This document shows positions 7,035 to 13,555 of a stretch of DNA of 16,422 nt, in pieces. Position numbers and translations under genes: made by a program. Numbering within the stretch: position 1 is the stretch's first letter; each line of letters begins with the position of its first letter. Under the pieces are notes generated by a model, which saw only the letters and a list, made by a program, of their open reading frames with translations, was not told where the DNA came from and made no database searches. Origin of the DNA: JAFDVL01 sp043736395 (lineage in GTDB: Bacteria; Acidobacteriota; Blastocatellia; RBC074); NCBI GenBank assembly GCA_043736395.1, contig JAYTCQ010000345.1:1-16422 (forward strand). Direction: 5' to 3'.

Positions 7035-7418
7035 TTAAACTGCTCCAGCTTTACTAATAATGCCGCCAATGACCTCTTCAATCCGCTCCAGGTCATTAGG
7101 TTTCACGAGATAGGCGCGGGCGCCTGCCGCCAGCCCCAATCGACGATCTTCATCAAAGGCACAGCCTGAATAAAAAACGACTGGCAAGTTCGGGATGTCA
7201 GCACATATTCGCTGGCATAATTCATAACCAGTTCCGTCGGGAAGGCGACTGTCGAGCAGACAGAGGTCGAAATAAGTGCTCTGCGCCAATTTCCATCCTT
7301 CCGCCATACTCTGCGCGGAGGTGACTAGATAATTCTCAGGATTAAACCACTGCTTCATCATTTCACAAGTTATTTCATCATCATCAACTAAGAGAATTTG
7401 TCGTTCAGAAAGGCTCAT
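7035..7418 (-). CDS. Single-domain response regulator (CheY-like receiver)
   Basis: The protein is one receiver domain of 127 residues with no output domain. Numbered from the upstream ATG, the acidic pocket is D13-D14-D15 in LLVDDDE, the phospho-acceptor is D57 in LCLLDSRLPDG, the switch residue is S85 (VFYSG), the aromatic switch is Y104 and the conserved lysine is K107 in the LVKP motif. All are in the expected places. Two ATGs occur in a row at 7421 and 7418. GGAG lies only 2 bases from the first but 5 from the second, so 7418 is preferred. Such proteins act by contacting other proteins in a phosphorelay or signalling complex. No histidine kinase is nearby. It diverges from two Crp/Fnr genes and carries a 9-bp tandem repeat in its leader. 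Confidence 0.92.
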   Translation of the reverse strand: MSLSERQILLVDDDEITCEMMKQWFNPENYLVTSAQSMAEGWKLAQSTYFDLCLLDSRLPDGTGYELCQRICADIPNLPVVFYSGCAFDEDRRLGLAAGARAYLVKPNDLERIEEVIGGIISKAGAV

Positions 7419-7444
7419 CATTTCTCCATTTAAAAAGAGTGCCT

Positions 7445-7480
7445 GGACGTGTTGGACGTGTTGGACGTGTTGGACGTGTT
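7445..7480. repeat. Four perfect tandem copies of a 9-bp unit (GGACGTGTT)
   Basis: GGACGTGTT occurs four times without a mismatch, at 7445, 7454, 7463 and 7472. On the minus strand the unit reads AACACGTCC and the array lies about 24 to 60 bases upstream of the response regulator start, just before its Shine-Dalgarno. Such identical short arrays arise by replication slippage and can vary in copy number, which here would change leader length or the number of ACGT-centred sites. Confidence 0.9.
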
Positions 7481-7720
7481 GAGGCCTACTTGGATTGATC
7501 TTAGTTCAGTTTTTAAGCGAAGTTGAGCTGAAAATTTTAGTGAATAAACAATCAACTATCGAAAGAAAAAGTAAAACCGCCAAGTTGAAAGTTTAAGACG
7601 CTACTTAAGAAATTGTTCTCGTAACAAACTGAAAAACAAATTTCTCCACATTCCTAACTACACCATATTTCCAGATAAAAACTCTTAATGACGACAAGAT
7701 AAGGGTAAATCAAAAAACTG

Positions 7721-7743
7721 TCTGTGTGTTAACACGCTTATAA
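7721..7743 (+). promoter_or_regulatory. Copy A of the 23-bp dyad-TTATAA motif
   Basis: This copy contains the perfect palindrome GTGTTAACAC followed by GC and then TTATAA, with AT-rich sequence after. It is the most upstream of three copies before the Crp/Fnr genes. It matches the other copies at most of the 23 positions and shares the T-rich start and CTTATAA end exactly. Confidence 0.55.
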
Positions 7744-7844
7744 TAATTAAATTTAACTTTACGGTTACTTTACGCGGCATCCTACATTTTGACCGGCAGG
7801 GAGAAGTTTCAATCAGTTCTTAAAAATGGCAGAGCGAAAATCCA

Positions 7845-7867
7845 TCTGCGCGATGACGCGCTTATAA
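7845..7867 (+). promoter_or_regulatory. Copy B of the 23-bp dyad-TTATAA motif
   Basis: The dyad here is GCGCG-ATGA-CGCGC, five perfect pairs, directly followed by TTATAA. Compared with copy A, the paired positions change together (T-A to C-G), so the symmetry itself appears to be kept. Confidence 0.55.
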
Positions 7868-7885
7868 CTATATTATTTTTGGCTA

Positions 7886-7908
7886 TATGTGCGATAATAC
7901 ACTTATAA
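7886..7908 (+). promoter_or_regulatory. Copy C of the 23-bp dyad-TTATAA motif
   Basis: The sequence GTGCGATAATACAC is followed by TTATAAT, a perfect -10-like box at 7904-7909. It lies about 120 bases before the preferred start of the first Crp/Fnr gene. The dyad is imperfect here (one mismatch and one wobble). Confidence 0.55.
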
Positions 7909-8026
7909 TTATTAAATTTTAGATTATTATTGTTCTTTTCACTATACTGCACTTCAAATTTTCACCAGAGGCAAATCGAAAATGCTGAGATTCAAGGCCG
8001 GTGTGAAAACTCATAATAGGTTCACG

Positions 8027-8740
8027 ATGCCCAGTCCTTCACAACTACCAAATCCGCTTCAAAACCAACTACTGGCGTCCCTACCCAAAGAAGTGTATGA
8101 ATCACTCCTGCCACATTTGAAACCAGTTTCCCTCTCGTTAGGCGAAGTCATTTATGAATCAGGTGAACAGATGAAGCAGGTTTTTTTCCCGACGACCTCG
8201 ATTGTTTCATTGCTTTACTTGATGACGAACGGAGCGACTGCCGAAATTGGTGTGGTTGGATTTGAAGGGATGCTCGGCGTTGCAATTTTCCTGGGTGGCG
8301 ACACGACGCCAAACAGGGCGGTCGTCCAGAGTGCGGGCAGTGCCTACAAGATGAATGTGAAGGCTTTACGCGACAAATTTGAAATAGGCGGGTCCCTGCA
8401 ATTATTATTGCTCCGCTACACCCAGGCTTTAATTACACAAATTTCACAAACTGCCGTTTGTAACCGGCTGCACTCCGTCGAGCAACAACTTTGCCGCTGG
8501 CTGTTGCTGAGTCATGATCGTCTTCGTACTGATAAATTAGTCATGACGCAAGACCTCATCTCGAACATGCTGGGAGTTCGCCGTGAAGGAGTCACCATGG
8601 CGGCTCAACAGTTGAAAGATAAAGGGTTAATTTCTTATGTGCGCGGAACGATCACCGTGCAGGATCGGTCTGGACTGGAAGGGGCAGTTTGCGAATGCTA
8701 TCAGGTCGTGAAAACCGAGTATGACCGACTGCTCAAGTAG
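8027..8740 (+). CDS. Crp/Fnr-family transcriptional regulator (first of a tandem pair)
   Basis: The protein has an N-terminal cNMP-binding-type beta barrel (about residues 30-125) and a C-terminal Crp-type winged helix-turn-helix (about 170-215), with MTQDLISNMLGVRREGVTMAA as turn and recognition helix, split around residue 185. The ligand pocket is degenerate: the phosphate-binding cassette Glu of CRP is missing (region GMLGVAIFLGG), although NRA is kept, so cAMP binding is doubtful. This fits a known family of stand-alone regulators. Conserved cysteines occur in AVCN and in a C-terminal CECY. The start is set at 8027 because it aligns with the paralogue; an in-frame ATG at 7982 would add 15 residues and has a weak AGAGG before it. 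Three motif copies upstream suggest autoregulation. The paralogue follows after 161 bases. Confidence 0.92.
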   Translation: MPSPSQLPNPLQNQLLASLPKEVYESLLPHLKPVSLSLGEVIYESGEQMKQVFFPTTSIVSLLYLMTNGATAEIGVVGFEGMLGVAIFLGGDTTPNRAVVQSAGSAYKMNVKALRDKFEIGGSLQLLLLRYTQALITQISQTAVCNRLHSVEQQLCRWLLLSHDRLRTDKLVMTQDLISNMLGVRREGVTMAAQQLKDKGLISYVRGTITVQDRSGLEGAVCECYQVVKTEYDRLLK

Positions 8741-8901
8741 CGTTTCCTAAAAGATTTTACGTCAGTCCCCTACCGATGTGTAAGGGTGGCTGCATTCATT
8801 AGTTCTAAGTTCATCATTCGACATCTGGATCGGGCTTATCACCTTCTCCTCTTGCCGTCGTTGGGTTTCCCAAACAAGACAGCAACACCAGGAGACAACT
8901 C

Positions 8902-9600
8902 ATGCCACGATCCACGAAACCTCGTGAGAAGATTGAAAACCAACTGCTCGCCGCCCTTCCCCTGAAAGAATATCAACGATTACAGCCTGACCTCGAACAG
9001 GTCTCATTAGACTTTGGCACGATCCTTTACGAACCCGGTGACGTAATGCCCTTCGTCTATTTCCCGAACTCGGGAATTGTCTCGTTGCTTTCGATGGTGG
9101 AGGAACGTTCGCCGCTGGAAGTCGGAATGGTTGGAAGTGAGGGAATGGTCGGCATCGGAATTTTTCTGGGGGTCAGTACTTCACTAAACCGGGCCTTAGT
9201 TCAGGGATCAGGAACGGCGATGAAAATGAAAGCCGCCGTGCTGCGCCGGGAAATTAAGCAGCACAGCCCATTATCGGATTTATTGCGCCAGTACACGCAT
9301 TCCCTGTTGGCGCAGGTTTCACAGGGAGCGGTCTGCAATCATTTTCATCAGGTCGAAGCACGACTTGCGCGCTGGCTGTTGATGACACATGACCGTTTTA
9401 GAGTAGACGAATTCCGGCTCACTCAGGAATTTCTCTCCGATATGCTGGGCGTCCGCCGTGAAGGAGTCGTCAAAGCCGCCCGCGTCCTGCAACGTAAAAA
9501 ATTAATTATTTATGTGCGTGGTCAAATCCAAATTCTTAATCGAGCAGGATTGGAAGCAGCAGCATGCCAATGTTACGAATTATTACGATTGGCGCGGTGA
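8902..9600 (+). CDS. Crp/Fnr-family transcriptional regulator (second of a tandem pair)
   Basis: This 232-residue protein is a clear paralogue of the preceding one, sharing the order and most motifs: NQLLA.LP at the start, FPNSGIVSLLSMVEE, the degenerate pocket GMVGIGIFLG, AVCNHFH, and the helix-turn-helix LTQEFLSDMLGVRREGVVKAA at about residues 172-193 (given here in parts of the family pattern). It also has the C-terminal CQCY. The recognition helix differs at a few positions from the first copy (VVKAAR against VTMAAQ), so the two may bind related but distinct sites. An AGGAG Shine-Dalgarno lies 7 to 8 bases before the ATG. It ends just before a REP-like hairpin that probably terminates it. 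As in its neighbour, the sensed signal is unknown. Confidence 0.93.
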   Translation: MPRSTKPREKIENQLLAALPLKEYQRLQPDLEQVSLDFGTILYEPGDVMPFVYFPNSGIVSLLSMVEERSPLEVGMVGSEGMVGIGIFLGVSTSLNRALVQGSGTAMKMKAAVLRREIKQHSPLSDLLRQYTHSLLAQVSQGAVCNHFHQVEARLARWLLMTHDRFRVDEFRLTQEFLSDMLGVRREGVVKAARVLQRKKLIIYVRGQIQILNRAGLEAAACQCYELLRLAR

Positions 9601-9608
9601 ATCCTGGA

Positions 9609-9691
9609 TCAGTACCGCGACCGATAGGGAGCGCAGTCTCGGAAACTTAATTCCTCGCAAATAGTTCGCTTCCTACCGGTCGTAGTACTGA
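9609..9691. repeat. Large REP-like stem-loop between convergent genes, probable bidirectional terminator
   Basis: Bases 9609-9633 match the reverse complement of 9667-9691 at 21 of 25 positions, across a 33-base loop. The left arm begins TCAGTACCGCGACCGATAGG and resembles, from memory, GC-rich palindromic repeats (AGTACCGCGAGCGGTAGC-like) scattered in acidobacterial genomes. It sits between the end of the second Crp/Fnr gene (plus) and the end of the ice-binding-like gene (minus), the usual place for REP elements. There is no strong U-run. Confidence 0.6.
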
Positions 9692-9700
9692 CTCAAACCA

Positions 9701-12160
9701 CTAACATCCAGCTCCGCTAAAAATCGGAACCGTCAACGTATTCACATCCGACGTCACACGGGTTTTGTGCAGTGTTCGAATTCCTGACCATTTATTATTA
9801 CCAAGCCTCGGAGTCATCACCAAACCCACAGCTCCTGTCACATTCCACTTTAACGTCCCCGTTCGTCCCGATGGAATTAAGGCGTTGTTATTGATCCCTA
9901 CCTGCGAACCAAGTCCGCCGGGAACTCTTGGAATTCTTGGATCAATGACAAAACTTCTCTGACATGAACCTGTCCACGGGCTTGAAAAACTGCCTAACTT
10001 TTCGCCGTCATTGTAAGCGGCTCCGATCCCCACTTGCGCGGCTCCGGTGCCAGCTATACCGCTACTCAAACTACCGGTTAATCCGACCGTCACGATCCTT
10101 TGTCCGATGGAATCATTCGGGCTTTGGATTTCTGCGGTCAGTTGATTCGGCTGTCTGTCGTACACGCCTGAACCACAGTTTCCTGAAAATCTGAGCGTCG
10201 CTACTGAATTCGTTAAATCGCAATCCGCCATCGCCGGAGGATTATGCGCCCAAAACGCTTCCGCTCCATAATTGCCCGTGTAGGCACCATCATTGACGAA
10301 GGCGTTTCCGATTAATCCGTTGTATTGCACCGGACAGCCGATAGCTGCGCCCCATTTCGCCGCATCATTTGAGACCGCCACGGCGATTAGATAACCCGTA
10401 TTTTCGGGATCGTATTCAGAAGCTAAAAATGACTGGCTCGCATTCGGCGTCAGGCAGATACTTATATCCGACTGATTGCAACTCGCATCCACAAAGAACA
10501 AGTGAATCGTGGCATTCATATCGCCTATGTTGCTGATCGTGAGGCGCGTATCTGATCCATTTTTTGAGTTGTAATAAGGGAAGATCAGCACTGAACCTGT
10601 TTTACCATCTCCGACCCCGACGACTACGGGGGCAGGCGATAGCGCGACAACTGTGAGCGTCGCAGTGACCGGAGACGCATTGCTCCCATTACTGGTCTGT
10701 AAAGCACCCGCAGGAAGCGTATTGAAATAATTTCCTGCCGTCGCCGCAGTCACGTTCACCGTCACGGTGCAACTGCCGGGAGAACCGCCGGGAATTATTC
10801 CTCCTGTCAAAGTAAACGCAGAACCTCCGGCGGGAGCAGTCAAGACACCGCCACAGGTCGTACTGGCATTCGGCGGAGTAGCGATGACCAGTCCGGTCGG
10901 CAAATTATCCGTGAGCGGCGCTGTCAGCACCGCAGGTGTCGCGTTGGGATTAATTAAAGTAATTGTCTTGGTCGAAACTCCGCCCGCACTGACAGTAGTC
11001 GGGCTGAAAGATACACTAAGCACTGGTGGCCCTGTTGGCGGAATAACGGTTAGCGTCGCAATTGCTGCGGCTGAATTGCTGCCGTTAATGGTCTGCAAAG
11101 AATTTGCTGGCAATGTATTGGTGTATGTTCCTCCGACTGCCGCAGTCACATTCACAGTTATGGTGCAACTGCCGGGCGCGCCACCTGGAATTGTTCCTCC
11201 CGTCAAAGAAAATGCGCTTCCTCCTGCCGGAGCAGCCAACACTCCGCCACAGGTGGTAACGGCATTCGGCGTCGCGGCAATGACTAATCCCGCCGGTAAA
11301 TTATCAACGAGCGGCGCTGTCAAAGTCGCCGGCCTCGCATTGGGATTTATTAAGGTAATCGTCTTGGTCGAAACACCTCCCGCGTTAATAATCACGGGGT
11401 TAAAACTCACGCCAATCGTTGGTCGGCAAAACGTAGCCGTGATGACATTCGTATCCAGCGTCACCGCGCCAGTCCGCGCCAAAGCTCTACCGGTTAAAGT
11501 TGCGCCTGTGTTCAGTGTAATACTGGCGAGTGCGATAATACTGCCAATGAAATTCGTATTTGTACCGAGTGTCGCGGAAGTTCCGATCTGCCAAAATACG
11601 TTGCAACTCTGACCTCCATTAATTATCTGAACCGACGAATTGCTGGCAGTTGTGAGCGCGGTCGCGACCTGGAAAACAAAAACCGCGTTAGGGTCGCCCT
11701 GCGCATCAAGAGTGAGCGTACCCGTTAACTGCGCTGAGGACGTAAAACAATAAACACCCGGCGTCAAAGTCAGTCCACCTAAATCCTGACCAGTCAACAC
11801 AGTGTTACAAGCCATCCCAGCCAGCGCATTATAAGCCGTGGTAGCATCAGCCTGCGCCTGAGAGGCGACCGCATCCGTCATGTGAATCACACCAACAACG
11901 CTCCCTGGAGGAAAGCCAGTAATTGAAGTTCCCGGACTGACACCCAAATCGCCGACGACCGTGGTCGGACCAGTATTCGTCACTGCTGAAGCACCAAGCA
12001 CGCCGAAACTTTGCGACGTACCTAGTAATGCCTGAGCCAGAGCAGGGGAAGCACAGAAAAACAGCACTGTACATCCCAGAAAAATGGACAACAGTCGTTG
12101 CCCTCCCTTAATGAGTTCCATTGTTAGTCTAACGTGTGAGGGCCGAATAGATGATTTCAT
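9701..12160 (-). CDS. Secreted ice-binding-like (DUF3494) protein with two repeat domains and an unknown C-terminal domain
   Basis: The 819-residue chain has a signal peptide (about 1-42, ending CASPALA). A DUF3494/ice-binding-like beta-solenoid follows at about 43-248: SFGVLGASAVTNTG, VVGDLGVSPG, AYNALAG, LTPGVYCF, VFVFQVATAL and GTNTNFIGSIIA are hallmarks. Two tandem domains of 132 residues each (about 250-381 and 382-513) begin SFxPxxxxAGGVSTKTITLINPNA, read in parts, and resemble surface DUF11/DUF7933 modules. The C-terminal 300 residues open with VGVGDGKTGSVLIFPYYNS and form a Cys-containing domain I cannot name but associate with acidobacterial exported proteins. Ice binding is family inference; many DUF3494 proteins are adhesins or untested. 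GAAGGA about 7 bases before the ATG supports this start; Met14 is an alternative. A motif copy (12322-12344) lies upstream. Confidence 0.9.
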   Translation of the reverse strand: MKSSIRPSHVRLTMELIKGGQRLLSIFLGCTVLFFCASPALAQALLGTSQSFGVLGASAVTNTGPTTVVGDLGVSPGTSITGFPPGSVVGVIHMTDAVASQAQADATTAYNALAGMACNTVLTGQDLGGLTLTPGVYCFTSSAQLTGTLTLDAQGDPNAVFVFQVATALTTASNSSVQIINGGQSCNVFWQIGTSATLGTNTNFIGSIIALASITLNTGATLTGRALARTGAVTLDTNVITATFCRPTIGVSFNPVIINAGGVSTKTITLINPNARPATLTAPLVDNLPAGLVIAATPNAVTTCGGVLAAPAGGSAFSLTGGTIPGGAPGSCTITVNVTAAVGGTYTNTLPANSLQTINGSNSAAAIATLTVIPPTGPPVLSVSFSPTTVSAGGVSTKTITLINPNATPAVLTAPLTDNLPTGLVIATPPNASTTCGGVLTAPAGGSAFTLTGGIIPGGSPGSCTVTVNVTAATAGNYFNTLPAGALQTSNGSNASPVTATLTVVALSPAPVVVGVGDGKTGSVLIFPYYNSKNGSDTRLTISNIGDMNATIHLFFVDASCNQSDISICLTPNASQSFLASEYDPENTGYLIAVAVSNDAAKWGAAIGCPVQYNGLIGNAFVNDGAYTGNYGAEAFWAHNPPAMADCDLTNSVATLRFSGNCGSGVYDRQPNQLTAEIQSPNDSIGQRIVTVGLTGSLSSGIAGTGAAQVGIGAAYNDGEKLGSFSSPWTGSCQRSFVIDPRIPRVPGGLGSQVGINNNALIPSGRTGTLKWNVTGAVGLVMTPRLGNNKWSGIRTLHKTRVTSDVNTLTVPIFSGAGC
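10620..11411 (-). repeat. Internal tandem duplication, two 396-bp units coding for 132-residue domains
   Basis: The shared string GTCTTGGTCGAAAC occurs at 11361 and again at 10965, a period of exactly 396 bases (132 codons). The flanking DNA is similar over nearly the whole unit, for example around GGCGCTGTCA and CCGCCACAGGT, but with many silent and replaced sites. The duplication is therefore in frame and not very recent. Unit boundaries are approximate. Confidence 0.85.
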
Positions 12161-12173
12161 GTGAAAATCCTTC

Positions 12174-12188
12174 AGAGAAATATTCTCT
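12174..12188. promoter_or_regulatory. AGAGAA-ATA-TTCTCT dyad adjacent to the ribosome-binding site of the ice-binding-like gene
   Basis: A 6-bp inverted repeat with a 3-base centre lies immediately upstream of the GAAGGA Shine-Dalgarno on the minus strand. As RNA it could form a small hairpin beside the ribosome site; as DNA it could be an operator. It is short and AT-rich, so chance is plausible. Confidence 0.25.
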
Positions 12189-12321
12189 TTATTGCAGGGT
12201 TGTGAGTGTAAAGGATTTGCCCAAAAGACGAGGATGAAAAACCAGTGAGTTCCTACGACAGGCAGCAGTGTTAATAAACATTAAACTGAGATTAGAAGTA
12301 TACACAGTATATTACGCGCCG

Positions 12322-12344
12322 TCTATGCGATAACACACTTATAA
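12322..12344 (+). promoter_or_regulatory. Copy D of the 23-bp dyad-TTATAA motif, upstream of the ice-binding-like gene
   Basis: ATGCGATAACACAC is followed by TTATAA, matching the three copies near the Crp/Fnr genes, 4.4 kb away. It lies 162 to 184 bases upstream of the ice-binding-like gene, with TTATAA pointing away from that gene. The dyad is imperfect (two mismatched pairs). Confidence 0.5.
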
Positions 12345-12367
12345 AAATATTATTGAACAATCCAGAA

Positions 12368-12562
12368 TTAAATTTCGTGAATTCGCGTTTTTTCACGTCG
12401 TAACTTTGCCGTCAGCCATGGAGCAAAAAGCATAAAAATTAATCCGAACCCCATCAGTCCGCCGCGCGAAACATCGTAATCTACCAGCATTTGTTCCCAC
12501 GAATAATTCATTACGAAATGCCCCAGACCGAATTCAAACAACGTCATCAAAATCATCCACAT
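12368..12562 (-). CDS. Short membrane ORF, probably the C-terminal remnant of a larger membrane protein
   Basis: The 64-residue frame starts at an ATG at 12562 (a TTG lies one codon upstream) and has no Shine-Dalgarno. Two hydrophobic segments are visible: about residues 1-19 (MWMILMTLFEFGLGHFVM) and 34-52 (GLMGFGLIFMLFAPWLTA), followed by a basic tail LRREKTR. The connecting loop NYSWEQMLVDYDVSRGG looks like genuine coding sequence. The lack of a start signal, and a stop codon seven codons before the TTG, suggest that the 5' part of a longer gene was lost. It lies where base composition shifts to the AT-rich gene set, so it may mark an insertion or deletion junction. Function unknown; it could also be a genuine small membrane protein. 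Confidence 0.4.
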   Translation of the reverse strand: MWMILMTLFEFGLGHFVMNYSWEQMLVDYDVSRGGLMGFGLIFMLFAPWLTAKLRREKTRIHEI

Positions 12563-12636
12563 CAAGCCAACGGCAAAAAAAGTGATCTAACATTTGGTGC
12601 AGAAATCTATCGGATGAAAAAATAAGTAATCAGAAA

Positions 12637-13446
12637 TTAAGCATATCTATATCGGGCTAATGTTTTTGGACCCCACAGAAAGACTACAATAACAGCGATA
12701 AATGCAATGATTGAATAATGAATTTCAGGATTATCAACTAACGGATTGTGCGTTTCATCTCTTGGAAATAAAGGTCTCCCGACATTTAACATCGTATGAA
12801 ACAGAATACACGCAAATAAACTTTTACCCGTGTTGTTGTAAATCCAAACAATCAAAACTCTGACGGCAATTGTTCCAAGCGTTCCCCACGCAATCCAAAT
12901 TAGATTATGTCCTTGTTGAATGATTGACGGGAAGTGCCAAACTGCCCAAGGAATTCCGATCAGAATACTTGCCGTTAATGCTCCAAACCGTTCTTGCATC
13001 GGATCAACGGCGTAACCCATATAACCGGTTTCTTCGACCACGGCTCCGACAAAAAAGAGCATAAAAAGGAAAGGAATAGAGATAAATGAAATGTGAAATT
13101 CGTTTGGAAGAGGTAATCCTAAAACTCGGATTACCACATATATCAACGAATACATTAAAAACGGCAGCAAAATAATTGGCACATACCATATCTTTTTTGT
13201 GATTCTTTTATAATCTAAAATTCTCTTAAATAGTTCGGTAACACCAACGAATCCTTTTTCTTTTTGAACGAGTATAGTGGCGGCAATTAATGGCGTAAAC
13301 GCCGCGAAAATGTCTGTTATCGGAATATCTAACGGCAATCCTTTAACATCAATTATTCTTTCAATTACCCACAAAGGAATAGACAATCCATAAACAATTA
13401 GAAAGAATTTTATCGGTGAGCGATTTTTTGATTTCCCCTTGTCCAT
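12637..13446 (-). CDS. CPBP-family intramembrane metalloprotease homologue
   Basis: The protein (269 residues from the ATG at 13446) has about seven to eight membrane segments and the CPBP/Rce1 motif order: a Glu pair in VVEETGYMGYA, a first His in WAVWHFPS, and a last motif in FHTMLN. These residues line the glutamate/histidine active site in Rce1-type proteases, which cleave within the membrane; bacterial members serve in bacteriocin self-protection, peptide maturation or unknown roles. The usual EExxxR is EETGYM here, so the Arg is replaced by Met. The start at 13446 gives the typical SPIKFFLIVYGLSIPLW opening; a TTG at 13551 would add an unlikely hydrophilic, cysteine-containing leader. 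No clear Shine-Dalgarno is seen. The gene is clearly more AT-rich than its surroundings, which hints at transfer. It follows the aldehyde dehydrogenase on the same strand. Confidence 0.88.
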   Translation of the reverse strand: MDKGKSKNRSPIKFFLIVYGLSIPLWVIERIIDVKGLPLDIPITDIFAAFTPLIAATILVQKEKGFVGVTELFKRILDYKRITKKIWYVPIILLPFLMYSLIYVVIRVLGLPLPNEFHISFISIPFLFMLFFVGAVVEETGYMGYAVDPMQERFGALTASILIGIPWAVWHFPSIIQQGHNLIWIAWGTLGTIAVRVLIVWIYNNTGKSLFACILFHTMLNVGRPLFPRDETHNPLVDNPEIHYSIIAFIAVIVVFLWGPKTLARYRYA

Positions 13447-13555
13447 AATTTTTGCTAATCGGCATTCTTTACAGCGTTTTGAAGTGGTTTCTTTCGACTG
13501 TATGCGATTCCTAAAATGATGGACACATGTTTGGAACTTCCGCTTTTCCAAACCT

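Larger units (their letters stand above)
7419..8026. other. AT-rich divergent intergenic region with repeats and motif copies
   Basis: About 600 bases separate the response regulator (minus) from the first Crp/Fnr gene (plus). No credible ORF is present. It holds four perfect 9-bp tandem repeats (7445-7480) near the response regulator and three copies of a 23-bp dyad-plus-TTATAA motif (7721-7743, 7845-7867, 7886-7908). It must contain promoters in both directions. A TATACT box occurs at 7943-7948 without a good -35. Confidence 0.75.

Noticed and set aside
6830..7096. An 88-codon minus-strand frame after the response regulator
   Set aside because: It overlaps the end of the response regulator in another frame, has no ribosome site, and its Phe/His/Asn-rich composition fits translated AT-rich noncoding DNA.
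7441..7486. CRISPR-like array
   Set aside because: The units are 9 bases, directly adjacent, with no spacers; it is a simple tandem repeat.
10767..11612. A 281-codon plus-strand frame opposite the ice-binding-like gene
   Set aside because: Its low-complexity Pro/Val/Ala translation mirrors the duplicated modules of the real gene on the minus strand.
13446..13551. N-terminal extension of the CPBP protein from a TTG at 13551
   Set aside because: The added 35 residues are hydrophilic and unlike family members, and the possible ribosome site is only 1-2 bases from the TTG.
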